DNA of 5,209 bases from Methanomassiliicoccaceae archaeon (GCA_009780795.1 WQZJ01000084.1:1-5209); one strand, 5' to 3'. Numbered from the stretch's first letter, positions 1 to 4,656 are shown. A program made the numbers and translations. Notes: a model not told the origin generated them from the sequence alone.

Positions 1-114
1 CGTGTCGCCGGGGATGGAAAGCATCGCGAACGATGCTATGATCAGCATCGCCACGAATGCGACAGGAAGGAACGCTTTTCCGGTCTTTTTATCGTTGATC
101 TTTTGTTCCCTCAT
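1..114 (-). CDS. N-terminus of exported or membrane-anchored protein (partial)
   Basis: Only the first 38 codons are present; the gene runs off the left edge of the window. The peptide starts MREQKINDKKTGKAF, with a positively charged N-region (K5, K9, K10, K13), followed by a hydrophobic stretch at about residues 14-34 and then a polar PGDT segment. That is the shape of a signal peptide or N-terminal anchor, so the protein is probably exported or surface-attached. The start at 114 is supported by a strong Shine-Dalgarno match (AGGGTGAT at 118-125, minus strand), three bases before the ATG, and by a TATA-like element further upstream. The mature domain is not visible, so no function can be given. 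An S-layer or adhesin-like surface protein would fit, but that is a guess. Confidence 0.7.
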   Translation of the reverse strand, partial: MREQKINDKKTGKAFLPVAFVAMLIIASFAMLSIPGDT

Positions 115-117
115 GTT

Positions 118-125
118 ATCACCCT
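118..125 (-). promoter_or_regulatory. Ribosome binding site of the exported-protein gene
   Basis: On the minus strand AGGGTGAT is followed by AAC and then the ATG at 114. GGTGAT can pair with the AUCACC end of archaeal 16S rRNA. It fixes the start codon of the partial gene and rules in the minus strand over the plus-strand ORF covering the same bases. Confidence 0.65.
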
Positions 126-172
126 TGACTGCAGTGCCGTTAAGTACCGCAATCGATAGAATGATAGATACT

Positions 173-191
173 TACTATATATAATATACTA
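173..191 (-). promoter_or_regulatory. TATA-type promoter for the minus-strand exported-protein gene
   Basis: A 19-bp stretch of nearly pure A/T, reading TTATATATAG on the minus strand near its middle, lies about 60-75 bp upstream of the ATG at 114. Archaeal transcription normally starts about 25 bp downstream of the TATA box, which predicts a leader of roughly 40 nt that would include the ribosome binding site at 118-125. The assignment rests on composition and spacing only. The core TACTATATATA recurs at 4058-4068 in the other large promoter region. Confidence 0.5.
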
Positions 192-271
192 AATAACATT
201 AGTGTCCGTATAAACATTTCTTTGCTGTCAGTATGAATGACCAACGGTATTCGGCAAGTTTCCGACTAAAG

Positions 272-278
272 TTAAAAA
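272..278 (+). promoter_or_regulatory. TATA-type promoter for mtxX-queDCE, leaderless spacing
   Basis: TTAAAAA, preceded by the purine-rich CGACTAAAG that could act as a BRE, is centred about 26 bp before the ATG at 301. This is the archaeal TATA-to-start distance, so transcription would begin at or within a few bases of the ATG. No Shine-Dalgarno sequence precedes that ATG, in keeping with a leaderless mRNA. A short inverted repeat TCGG/CCGA (251-265) and the pair AATGACC (236-242) / GGTCATT (280-286) surround the box and could be operator-like, but they are short. Confidence 0.5.
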
Positions 279-300
279 CGGTCATTGCATACACAGTATC

Positions 301-1035
301 ATGCTCACGTACGATGACCTTCTGAGGAACGTGCCGTATGATGTATCGGTGGGCATAGGCAGAGGCTCCGACAAGGGCAACGTTGAGAGAAGCGCATCAA
401 AGTTCTGTAATGCAGTGATATATGACGATCCGTTCGAACTCGCTGACGATCTCAGGAGCGGCAAGGTGGACGCAGGCGTTCGCGGTGATATGTCCTCCTC
501 TAAGCTGCTGCCGTGCATCAAAGAAGTTTTTGGATTGCGGGACATACAGCGCACGGTGCTTCTTGAACCGGCCGGGAAGAGGCTCATGTTCGTCGCCCCC
601 GTCGGCATAGACGAGGGATGGACGGTATCGCAGAAGTACGATCTCGCGGTGTCCAGCGCAAGGCTGATGAGAAAGCTCGGGATGGGATGCCGCATAGCGG
701 TCATGTCCGGCGGAAGGGATGATGATAAGGGACGTAACTCCACTGTCGACAGGACCATGGACGATGCGGCGGAACTCGTGGAACAGTTAAGATCGAACGG
801 ATATGACGCTTACGATGCCGAGATACTGATAGAATCGGCCGCCGAGGAGGCAGACCTTCTGATAGCTCCAGATGGTATATCGGGGAACCTGATATTCAGG
901 ACGCTGCATTTCCTCGGGAACGCGAAAGCATTGGGTGCGCCTGTGCTAAATATGAATAAGGTGTTCGTGGACACGTCGAGGGTCAAGACCGACTATACGG
1001 ACTCCATAGCTCTCGCCGCAAGGCTCACCAGGTGA
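301..1035 (+). CDS. mtxX: Methanogenesis marker protein 4, phosphotransacetylase-like MtxX
   Basis: This 244-residue protein matches my knowledge of MtxX/Mmp4, a family found in methanogens and related in fold to phosphate acetyl/butyryl transferases. Recognisable segments are GIGRG (18-22), GVRGDMSSSKLL (59-70), APVGIDEG (99-106), MSGGRDDDKGR (135-145), APDGISGNLIFRTL (189-202) and VDTSR (223-227). The length is normal for the family and it looks intact. The biochemical role is not established; the name comes from an association with methyltransferase genes, and no substrate can be assigned from the sequence. The start at 301 has no ribosome binding site but sits 26 bp from a TATA box, so a leaderless start is inferred. 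It is the first gene of a four-gene operon: queD follows after 4 nt, and the mtxX TGA stop lies inside the ribosome binding site of queD, which suggests translational coupling. Confidence 0.85.
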   Translation: MLTYDDLLRNVPYDVSVGIGRGSDKGNVERSASKFCNAVIYDDPFELADDLRSGKVDAGVRGDMSSSKLLPCIKEVFGLRDIQRTVLLEPAGKRLMFVAPVGIDEGWTVSQKYDLAVSSARLMRKLGMGCRIAVMSGGRDDDKGRNSTVDRTMDDAAELVEQLRSNGYDAYDAEILIESAAEEADLLIAPDGISGNLIFRTLHFLGNAKALGAPVLNMNKVFVDTSRVKTDYTDSIALAARLTR

Positions 1036-1036
1036 T
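1031..1036 (+). promoter_or_regulatory. Ribosome binding site of queD containing the mtxX stop
   Basis: GGTGAT ends three bases before the queD ATG at 1040. The mtxX stop codon TGA (1033-1035) is embedded in it, so a ribosome terminating on mtxX sits on the queD initiation signal. The same arrangement in weaker form (GTGAT, 1510-1514, containing the queD stop) precedes queC. Confidence 0.6.
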
Positions 1037-1039
1037 CAC

Positions 1040-1513
1040 ATGATAATAGAGATAGACGGCGCTCATTCCGGCATACGTTTCTCGGCATGCCATTTCATAC
1101 CGGGACATGAGAAATGCTCACGTCTGCACGGCCACTCGTATATTGTTCGAGCTCGTCTGGAAGGCGAGGTCGGCAGTAACGGGATGGTGATGGACTTTGT
1201 CGACATCAAAAAGGCACTGAAGGCCGCCGCGGAGGAGATGGACCACAAGACGCTGCTTCCCCGGAACACCGATAACGTTAAGGTAACAGTTTCCGAGAGA
1301 GAGGTGGAGGTGACCACCTGCGGCAAACGTTACGTGTTCCCGAAGGAGGATGTCCTCATTCTCGATGTGGACATCACCACCGCCGAGGAGATGAGCAGGC
1401 TCATGACCAAGGATCTGATATCCGCAGTTAAATTCCCGGAGAACGTCAGAAGGCTGTGGGTCGGCCTCGATGAGGAGAGAGGGCAGACCGCCTGGTATTC
1501 GGAACCGTTGTGA
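1040..1513 (+). CDS. queD: 6-carboxy-5,6,7,8-tetrahydropterin synthase QueD
   Basis: QueD converts 7,8-dihydroneopterin triphosphate to 6-carboxytetrahydropterin in the cytoplasm, the first committed step toward preQ0. The sequence has the zinc-binding histidines H18 (SACHFI), H30 and H32 within CSRLHGH, and the catalytic cysteine C26 of the CxxxHGH motif, which favours QueD over PTPS-III types that have glutamate there. MVMDFVDIKK (49-58), MDHKTLLP (67-74, with D68-H69) and TTAEEM (113-118) are the other family landmarks. At 157 residues it is longer than the roughly 120-residue E. coli enzyme; the extra length is mainly between about 78 and 104, a segment rich in V, E and K that is probably an added beta hairpin. 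The start has a good GGTGAT site. It lies between mtxX and queC with 4-nt gaps on both sides. A pyruvoyl-tetrahydropterin synthase-like side role cannot be excluded. Confidence 0.9.
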   Translation: MIIEIDGAHSGIRFSACHFIPGHEKCSRLHGHSYIVRARLEGEVGSNGMVMDFVDIKKALKAAAEEMDHKTLLPRNTDNVKVTVSEREVEVTTCGKRYVFPKEDVLILDVDITTAEEMSRLMTKDLISAVKFPENVRRLWVGLDEERGQTAWYSEPL

Positions 1514-1517
1514 TATC

Positions 1518-2183
1518 ATGTCCAGGGCGATCGTCCTTCTGTCCGGCGGATTGGACTCCGCGGTCACACTGGCTCATTCCGTTCACGAAGGTAATGAGAA
1601 CATCGCGTTAAGTTTCAGTTACGGACAGCGCCATACCCGCGAGCTCGATTCCGCCAGGGCCGTAGCCGGTCATTATGGTGTGAAGCATATTACGATCAAC
1701 ATCGATCTCTCGGAATTCCGTTCATCACTCATCGGCAGATCCGGCGAGGTGGAGAAGGACAGGGAGAACATAGGGCGCAATATACCGGATACATATGTCC
1801 CGGCGAGGAATATGATAATGCTCAGCATCGCCGTCGGTCTGTGCGAATCGATGGATGCGGAGGCGATCTACATAGGCGCGAACGCTGTTGATTACTCAGG
1901 ATATCCAGATTGCAGGAGGGAGTTCTTCGATTCCCTCACAGACACGATAAGGAAAGGCACCAAGGCAGGTGCCGAAGGCCGTCCGATAAGGATCGGGACG
2001 CCGATATTGGACATGTCCAAGGCGGAAATAATAAAATTAGGGAAGAGGTTGAACGCCCCGCTGCATTTGACGTGGTCATGTTACGGCGGCGGTGAACGTG
2101 CATGCGGACATTGTGATTCATGTATGCTCAGATTGAAGGGATTCAAGGACGCAGGATACGAGGACGAGGTGACGTACGAATGA
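1518..2183 (+). CDS. queC: 7-cyano-7-deazaguanine (preQ0) synthase QueC
   Basis: QueC is an ATP-dependent amidoligase/nitrile-forming enzyme that turns 7-carboxy-7-deazaguanine plus ammonia into preQ0. The 221-residue protein begins MSRAIVLLSGGLDSAVTLAH; SGGLDS (9-14) is the PP-loop that binds ATP pyrophosphate. The C-terminal zinc site is complete: C188, C196, C199 and C202 in the WSCYGGG...CGHCDSC segment. Length and both motifs are typical, and no glutamine amidotransferase domain is fused, so it is plain QueC and not the archaeal Gat-QueC form that acts on tRNA. I chose the ATG at 1518 because the PP-loop strand starts right after it and because GTGAT ends three bases upstream; the in-frame ATG at 1470 would lie inside queD. 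Its TGA overlaps the queE ATG by 4 nt. In archaea preQ0 is inserted in tRNA by archaeal TGT and turned into archaeosine. Confidence 0.93.
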   Translation: MSRAIVLLSGGLDSAVTLAHSVHEGNENIALSFSYGQRHTRELDSARAVAGHYGVKHITINIDLSEFRSSLIGRSGEVEKDRENIGRNIPDTYVPARNMIMLSIAVGLCESMDAEAIYIGANAVDYSGYPDCRREFFDSLTDTIRKGTKAGAEGRPIRIGTPILDMSKAEIIKLGKRLNAPLHLTWSCYGGGERACGHCDSCMLRLKGFKDAGYEDEVTYE

Positions 2184-2803
2184 AAATATGCGAGATGTTC
2201 AGGTCGATACAGGGAGAGGGCAGGACGATAGGGAAGGTCACGTACTTTGTACGAACCGTCGGATGTAACTTGATGTGCGAATGGTGTGACACCAAGTTCT
2301 CGTACGACGGCGGGTACGATCTTTCCGTGGATGAGATAATGGACGCGGTCAGGGATGAAAGGAATATCTGCGTGACCGGCGGGGAGCCGCTGCTCCAGAA
2401 GGACATATACGAACTTCTGGACGCGCTGGTCGCCGCAGGTAAGCACGTGGTTCTGGAGACGAACGGTTCCCTTGACATATCTAAGGTACCGGCACGCGCC
2501 GACCTGGTGATAAGCATGGACATGAAATGTCCGTCGTCCGGGATGAGTAACAGGATGATCGAGGATAACGTCCGTCTATTGAAGAGATCGGATCAGCTGA
2601 AATTCATCATTGTGGATAGGGAGGACCTCGAGCATGCGGTTTCGTTCATAGATTCCCATGACCTCGTTTGCGATATCATCCTCTCGCCGGCCGGCGGCAT
2701 AGATGTGATCATTCTTGCCGAAGAGGCCGTGAGAAGAGGTCTCGATGTTCGTGTACTTCCGCAGCTGCACAAGATCATTTGGGGGGACAGAAGGTCAGTC
2801 TGA
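2180..2803 (+). CDS. queE: 7-carboxy-7-deazaguanine synthase QueE (radical SAM)
   Basis: QueE is a radical SAM enzyme that contracts 6-carboxytetrahydropterin to 7-carboxy-7-deazaguanine, using a [4Fe-4S] cluster, SAM and Mg2+. In the 207-residue protein the cluster cysteines are C29, C33 and C36 (CNLMCEWC, a CX3CX2C motif), preceded by SIQGEG (9-14). TGGEPLLQ (66-73) is the SAM-contacting GGE motif, LETNGS lies at 92-97, DMKCPSSG at 114-121, and LPQLHKIIWG near the C-terminus; all are family hallmarks. The start at 2180 is chosen because family alignment begins with a short KICEMFRSIQGEG strand and because it forms an ATGA overlap with queC. An in-frame ATG 60 bases earlier would add 20 residues buried in queC. 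GGTGA lies at 2169-2173. The last 9 bases overlap the convergent nifX-like gene. With QueD and QueC it completes the route from dihydroneopterin triphosphate to preQ0; the GTP cyclohydrolase and tRNA-inserting enzymes are not in this window. Confidence 0.93.
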   Translation: MKICEMFRSIQGEGRTIGKVTYFVRTVGCNLMCEWCDTKFSYDGGYDLSVDEIMDAVRDERNICVTGGEPLLQKDIYELLDALVAAGKHVVLETNGSLDISKVPARADLVISMDMKCPSSGMSNRMIEDNVRLLKRSDQLKFIIVDREDLEHAVSFIDSHDLVCDIILSPAGGIDVIILAEEAVRRGLDVRVLPQLHKIIWGDRRSV

Positions 2804-3136
2804 TCGGAATTTCGCCATACGTTCCAGACGTTCCGTTACGCGCTTGACGCACTCCTCCACTGTCCCGTCCTCATCGAACGATACGGTGATGCCCGCAGCC
2901 GTCAACTTATTGTATCCGTGCGGGCCGATGCCTCCGGTTATCACAACGTTCACGTTATGGCCGATTATCATGTCCGCAACTTTCATCCCCGCGCCCTCGG
3001 CGTTCACGAACTCGTTCTTGATGACAGTGAGATCGAGCGTCTCCGTGTCCATTATCAAAAAATACGGCGCATGGCCGAAGTCGTCCGCAACGTAAGACGA
3101 AAGTGAATCCCCTTCCGCAAGGACGCCCGCTCTCAT
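2795..3136 (-). CDS. NifX/NifB C-terminal-like cofactor-binding protein
   Basis: This 113-residue protein belongs to the dinitrogenase iron-molybdenum cofactor biosynthesis family (the NifX/NafY/NifB C-terminal domain, an RNase H-like fold). Visible marks are ADDFGHAPYFLIMD (17-30), with H22 as a likely ligand, an EGAGMKVAD segment (47-55), and ITGGIGPHGYNKL (66-78). It is a single domain with no radical SAM part, so it is a carrier or chaperone type and not NifB. Members in non-nitrogen-fixing archaea are common and mostly uncharacterised; binding of an Fe-S or Fe-Mo type cluster is inferred from the family. Its ATG overlaps the mrp stop (ATGA, 3133-3136) and GGTGAT ends three bases upstream inside mrp, so the two genes are co-transcribed and probably translationally coupled. 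The 3' end overlaps the end of queE on the other strand by 9 nt. Confidence 0.85.
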   Translation of the reverse strand: MRAGVLAEGDSLSSYVADDFGHAPYFLIMDTETLDLTVIKNEFVNAEGAGMKVADMIIGHNVNVVITGGIGPHGYNKLTAAGITVSFDEDGTVEECVKRVTERLERMAKFRSD

Positions 3137-3954
3137 CCCATCACCGTTCTCACGATCTTATCGGCTATGTCCATGAACGCCTTCGCGGACGCTGAATCCG
3201 GTGACGAGACGACCACCGGCACCCCTGAATCGCCGCTTTCGGTTATCTTAGGTTCTATGGGAACGCGTCCCAGGAACTGTATGCCCATCTCGGTGGCCGT
3301 CCTCTCTCCGCCGCCCGATTTGAAGATGTCCGCACATTCGCCGCAGTGCGGGCATATGAAGCCGCTCATGTTCTCCACCACACCTATTATCGGTATGTTC
3401 GCGGTCGCGCCGAACACGACGGACTTCCTACTGTCCAGAAGCGCAACATCCTGCGGCGTCGTGACGACCACCATCCCGTCCGCCTTCGGTATCAGCTGCA
3501 CGATGGACAGCGCCTCATCCCCAGTCCCGGGAGGCATGTCTATCACCAGATGATCGAGCTCACCCCAATCCACGTCCTCAAGGAACTGGCGTATGGCACT
3601 CATCTTCATAGGGCCGCGCCACACCACAGGGGAATCCTTCTCCGGGAGCAGGAACGCCATCGACATCACCTTCAGACCGTTGGCCGCCTCCGGCGGCAAC
3701 AGCTTACCGTCACGGACCGCCAGCGGAGCATCCTCAAGACCGAGCATCTTCGGTATGTTCGGACCGTGTATGTCCACGTCCATTATGCCCGCCCTGAATC
3801 CTTTCATGGACAGCGACATCGCGAGGTTTGAGGATACGGTGCTCTTTCCCACTCCGCCTTTTCCGCTTATGACTATGATCACATGTTTGATCCTGCCCAG
3901 GGACGCGCTCAGTTTGAGGTCCCCCTCGCTTATCATCGGCTTACCTTTCGCCAT
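3133..3954 (-). CDS. Mrp/NBP35-family Fe-S cluster carrier ATPase
   Basis: This soluble P-loop ATPase of the Mrp/ApbC/NBP35 group is known as a carrier of [4Fe-4S] clusters to target proteins. With the start at 3954 it has 273 residues. The deviant Walker A motif is GKGGVGKS (31-38, two-lysine type), followed by a MDVDIHGPNIPKMLG segment, VIDMPPGTGDEAL in the middle, and the cluster-bridging cysteine pair C201-P-H-C204 with a further C207. The N-terminus is short and lacks the cysteine-rich region of NBP35. An in-frame ATG at 4044 would give 303 residues, but the added 30 residues look unlike family sequence and run through the alternating GC/GT tract. ATG at 3954 has only a weak site (CCGATAAC); an ATG six codons further in (at 3936) has AAGGT upstream, so the exact start is uncertain. 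It is the first gene of the mrp-nifX-like pair. Function as an Fe-S carrier is family knowledge; its clients are unknown. Confidence 0.88.
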   Translation of the reverse strand: MAKGKPMISEGDLKLSASLGRIKHVIIVISGKGGVGKSTVSSNLAMSLSMKGFRAGIMDVDIHGPNIPKMLGLEDAPLAVRDGKLLPPEAANGLKVMSMAFLLPEKDSPVVWRGPMKMSAIRQFLEDVDWGELDHLVIDMPPGTGDEALSIVQLIPKADGMVVVTTPQDVALLDSRKSVVFGATANIPIIGVVENMSGFICPHCGECADIFKSGGGERTATEMGIQFLGRVPIEPKITESGDSGVPVVVSSPDSASAKAFMDIADKIVRTVMG

Positions 3955-4004
3955 GTTATCGGTGCACCAACGAACGGCATCGAATAAAGTTATCGTTCTT
4001 CGGT

Positions 4005-4025
4005 CGTGTGCACGCGTGCGCGCAC
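4005..4025. other. Alternating purine-pyrimidine tract (Z-DNA-like)
   Basis: All 21 bases alternate pyrimidine and purine, mostly GC and GT/AC steps, and contain the perfect palindromes GCACGCGTGC and GTGCGCGCAC. Such sequence is known to favour left-handed DNA under negative supercoiling. It lies between the AT-rich promoter zone and the mrp start, so it is in the leader or just around the transcription start. A functional role is not shown. Confidence 0.6.
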
Positions 4026-4041
4026 TGCTTTTAACCGTAAA

Positions 4042-4073
4042 CATATGTAATATAGTATACTATATATACTATC
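4042..4073. promoter_or_regulatory. AT-rich bidirectional promoter zone with 16-bp palindrome
   Basis: This 32-bp zone is almost entirely A/T and contains the perfect palindrome ATATAGTATACTATAT at 4050-4065. TATA-like elements are readable in both directions. Minus-strand use would place a start near 4036 and give mrp a leader of about 80 nt. A second minus-strand box, TTAAAA at 4029-4034, would give a start near 4005. Plus-strand use, centred near 4065, would start RNA near 4090, just before the hairpin region. The shared core TACTATATATA also appears at 173-183. Which starts are real cannot be decided from sequence alone. Confidence 0.5.
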
Positions 4074-4089
4074 AATCGTATACTAACTT

Positions 4090-4156
4090 GGGAAAGTGAA
4101 CGGCCCCGGTCGATCGCGACCCGGATTAGCAGCCCTGATCCGGTTCGCAGTTTTTT
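4090..4156 (+). ncRNA. Candidate small structured RNA
   Basis: About 25 bp downstream of the plus-strand TATA element a GC-rich stretch begins and ends in a T6 run (4151-4156), a typical archaeal termination signal. It contains two adjacent hairpins: GGTCG/CGACC around an ATCG loop (4108-4121), and CCGGATTA/TGATCCGG around a 7-base loop (4121-4143, one T-G wobble). No start codon with a usable reading frame fits, and I could not fold it as a tRNA or place C/D or H/ACA boxes well. The RNA of about 65 nt is an inference from promoter, hairpins and T-run together. It does not match any RNA family I recognise. Confidence 0.35.
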
Positions 4157-4215
4157 ATCGCCGCGGGCATCCCGGGGCCGCCAAGCGGGAAAGGACGGCG
4201 GCCCCGGCGGTCCTT
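4101..4215 (+). repeat. GC-rich repeats with mutually exclusive pairings
   Basis: CGGCCCCGG occurs at 4101-4109 and again at 4199-4207, and its reverse complement CCGGGGCCG lies between them at 4172-4180. The downstream pairing extends to a perfect 11-bp stem, 4172-4182 with 4197-4207, around a 14-base loop. The upstream pairing would enclose both hairpins and the T-run. A third option, AAGGAC (4191-4196) with GTCCTT (4210-4215), competes with the 11-bp stem. The repeats are direct observations; a switching role is speculation. The region is far richer in G and C than the flanking promoter zone. Confidence 0.6.
4151..4156 (+). terminator. T6 run after hairpin
   Basis: Six T follow the 4121-4143 hairpin by seven bases. 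Archaeal RNA polymerase terminates at oligo-T runs, with or without a hairpin, so this could end a plus-strand transcript started in the promoter zone at 4042-4073. The direction is inferred. Confidence 0.35.
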
Positions 4216-4320
4216 CCTTACGAGAACGGGATCTATCTCACTGTGCGGACATCACGGCGGTAGTGACCGCAGCAATGGGCCCAAGCGTACGTTCTAATGC
4301 CCCGAGGTCGTCCTGCATCC
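4157..4320. other. Non-coding stretch upstream of the antitoxin gene
   Basis: Beyond the GC-rich inverted repeats (to 4215) I see no protein gene here. A small hairpin GCGGT/ACCGC with an AGTG loop lies at 4257-4270, and GAGGT at 4304-4308 is the only ribosome-binding-like site before the antitoxin ATG. No clear TATA box precedes the antitoxin within 60 bp, so its transcript may come from the promoter zone at 4042-4073 by read-through, or from a promoter I cannot recognise. Confidence 0.4.
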
Positions 4321-4566
4321 ATGACCGTCATAAGTGTGATCCAGGCGAGGAAAGACCTGTATAAGATAGTCGAGAGGGCGCCGGATAACGAAGCAGTCAC
4401 GATAACGTCGAAGGGCGGTAATGTGATCATGTTGTCCGAAAGCGATTGGGAAGGGATCAAAGAAACACTTTATCTTATGAGCGACCCTGACTTCATGACG
4501 GATGTCCGCGAGGCGGAGAACACACCTCTATCGGAGCGAGAAGTATGGAACTACCATACATCGTGA
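4321..4566 (+). CDS. YefM/Phd-type antitoxin, apparently without toxin
   Basis: The 81-residue protein (MTVISVIQARKDLYKIVERA at the N-terminus) has the Phd/YefM fold pattern: an N-terminal DNA-binding strand-helix with the ISVxxARKDLY motif (4-14), VTITSKGGNVIMLSESDWEGI in the middle, and ETLYLMSDP leading into a polar C-terminal tail that in the family wraps the toxin. In YefM-YoeB modules the antitoxin neutralises an mRNA-cleaving RelE-fold toxin and represses its own operon. An upstream in-frame ATG at 4297 exists, but family alignment and GAGGT twelve bases before favour 4321. No full toxin follows: only 90 nt separate it from the VOC gene. It is therefore an orphan antitoxin, a remnant, or a partner of a toxin elsewhere. 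Family assignment is firm; activity is unknown. Confidence 0.8.
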   Translation: MTVISVIQARKDLYKIVERAPDNEAVTITSKGGNVIMLSESDWEGIKETLYLMSDPDFMTDVREAENTPLSEREVWNYHTS

Positions 4567-4583
4567 CACCGTACATCAAATAA
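4545..4583 (+). pseudogene. 12-codon ORF at the expected toxin start, possible remnant
   Basis: An ATG overlapping the end of the antitoxin gene by 22 nt opens the peptide MELPYIVTPYIK and then hits TAA. GGAG at 4532-4535 lies nine bases upstream. This position, overlap and ribosome site are what a yoeB-like toxin gene would have. The same frame has further stops at about 4602 and 4668, and the VOC gene starts at 4657, so a toxin of usual size (about 85 residues) cannot fit. The peptide is too short to assign to a family by sequence. Confidence 0.2.
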
Positions 4584-4615
4584 CCCTTATCCCGAGACGT
4601 ACGGTGACATTTGAA

Positions 4616-4624
4616 CATAATATC
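4616..4624 (+). promoter_or_regulatory. Possible TATA box for the VOC gene
   Basis: CATAATATC is the most A/T-rich stretch between the antitoxin and the VOC gene. Its distance would start an mRNA near 4646, about 11 nt before the ATG at 4657. No good ribosome binding site precedes that ATG. The match to a TATA box is weak. Confidence 0.3.
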
Positions 4625-4656
4625 CTCGGACGTGAAAGCCATCAGATATCGGAAAA

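Noticed and set aside
2..184. Plus-strand 60-codon ORF at the left edge
   Set aside because: It lies opposite the signal-peptide gene and ends in the AT-rich promoter. The minus-strand gene has a good ribosome site and a signal-peptide-like N-terminus, so the plus frame is a shadow.
282..758. 158-codon minus-strand ORF opposite mtxX
   Set aside because: It is antisense to clearly conserved MtxX motifs, has low-complexity S/P/T/L composition and no family resemblance.
1470..1517. Earlier in-frame start for queC
   Set aside because: It would add 16 residues encoded inside queD, without a ribosome site; the PP-loop strand begins right after the ATG at 1518.
1118..1567. 149-codon minus-strand ORF opposite queD/queC
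   Set aside because: Antisense to two confirmed enzymes; no recognisable motif.
2120..2179. Earlier in-frame start for queE
   Set aside because: The extra 20 residues overlap the zinc-site codons of queC and are not like QueE N-termini; ATG at 2180 gives the usual coupled ATGA overlap.
3955..4044. Longer 303-residue form of mrp
   Set aside because: The 30 added residues are unlike Mrp N-termini and are encoded by the alternating tract. A leaderless start there cannot be fully excluded because TATA-like sequence lies just upstream.
3593..4099. 168-codon plus-strand ORF opposite mrp
   Set aside because: Antisense to the Walker A and neighbouring motifs of mrp, and reaches into the promoter zone; composition is typical of a shadow frame.
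4090..4156. tRNA or C/D box RNA at the hairpin region
   Set aside because: GGTTCGCAG resembles a T-loop, but no acceptor, anticodon or T stem can be built in register. GTGAACG and CTGA are poor, badly spaced C and D boxes.
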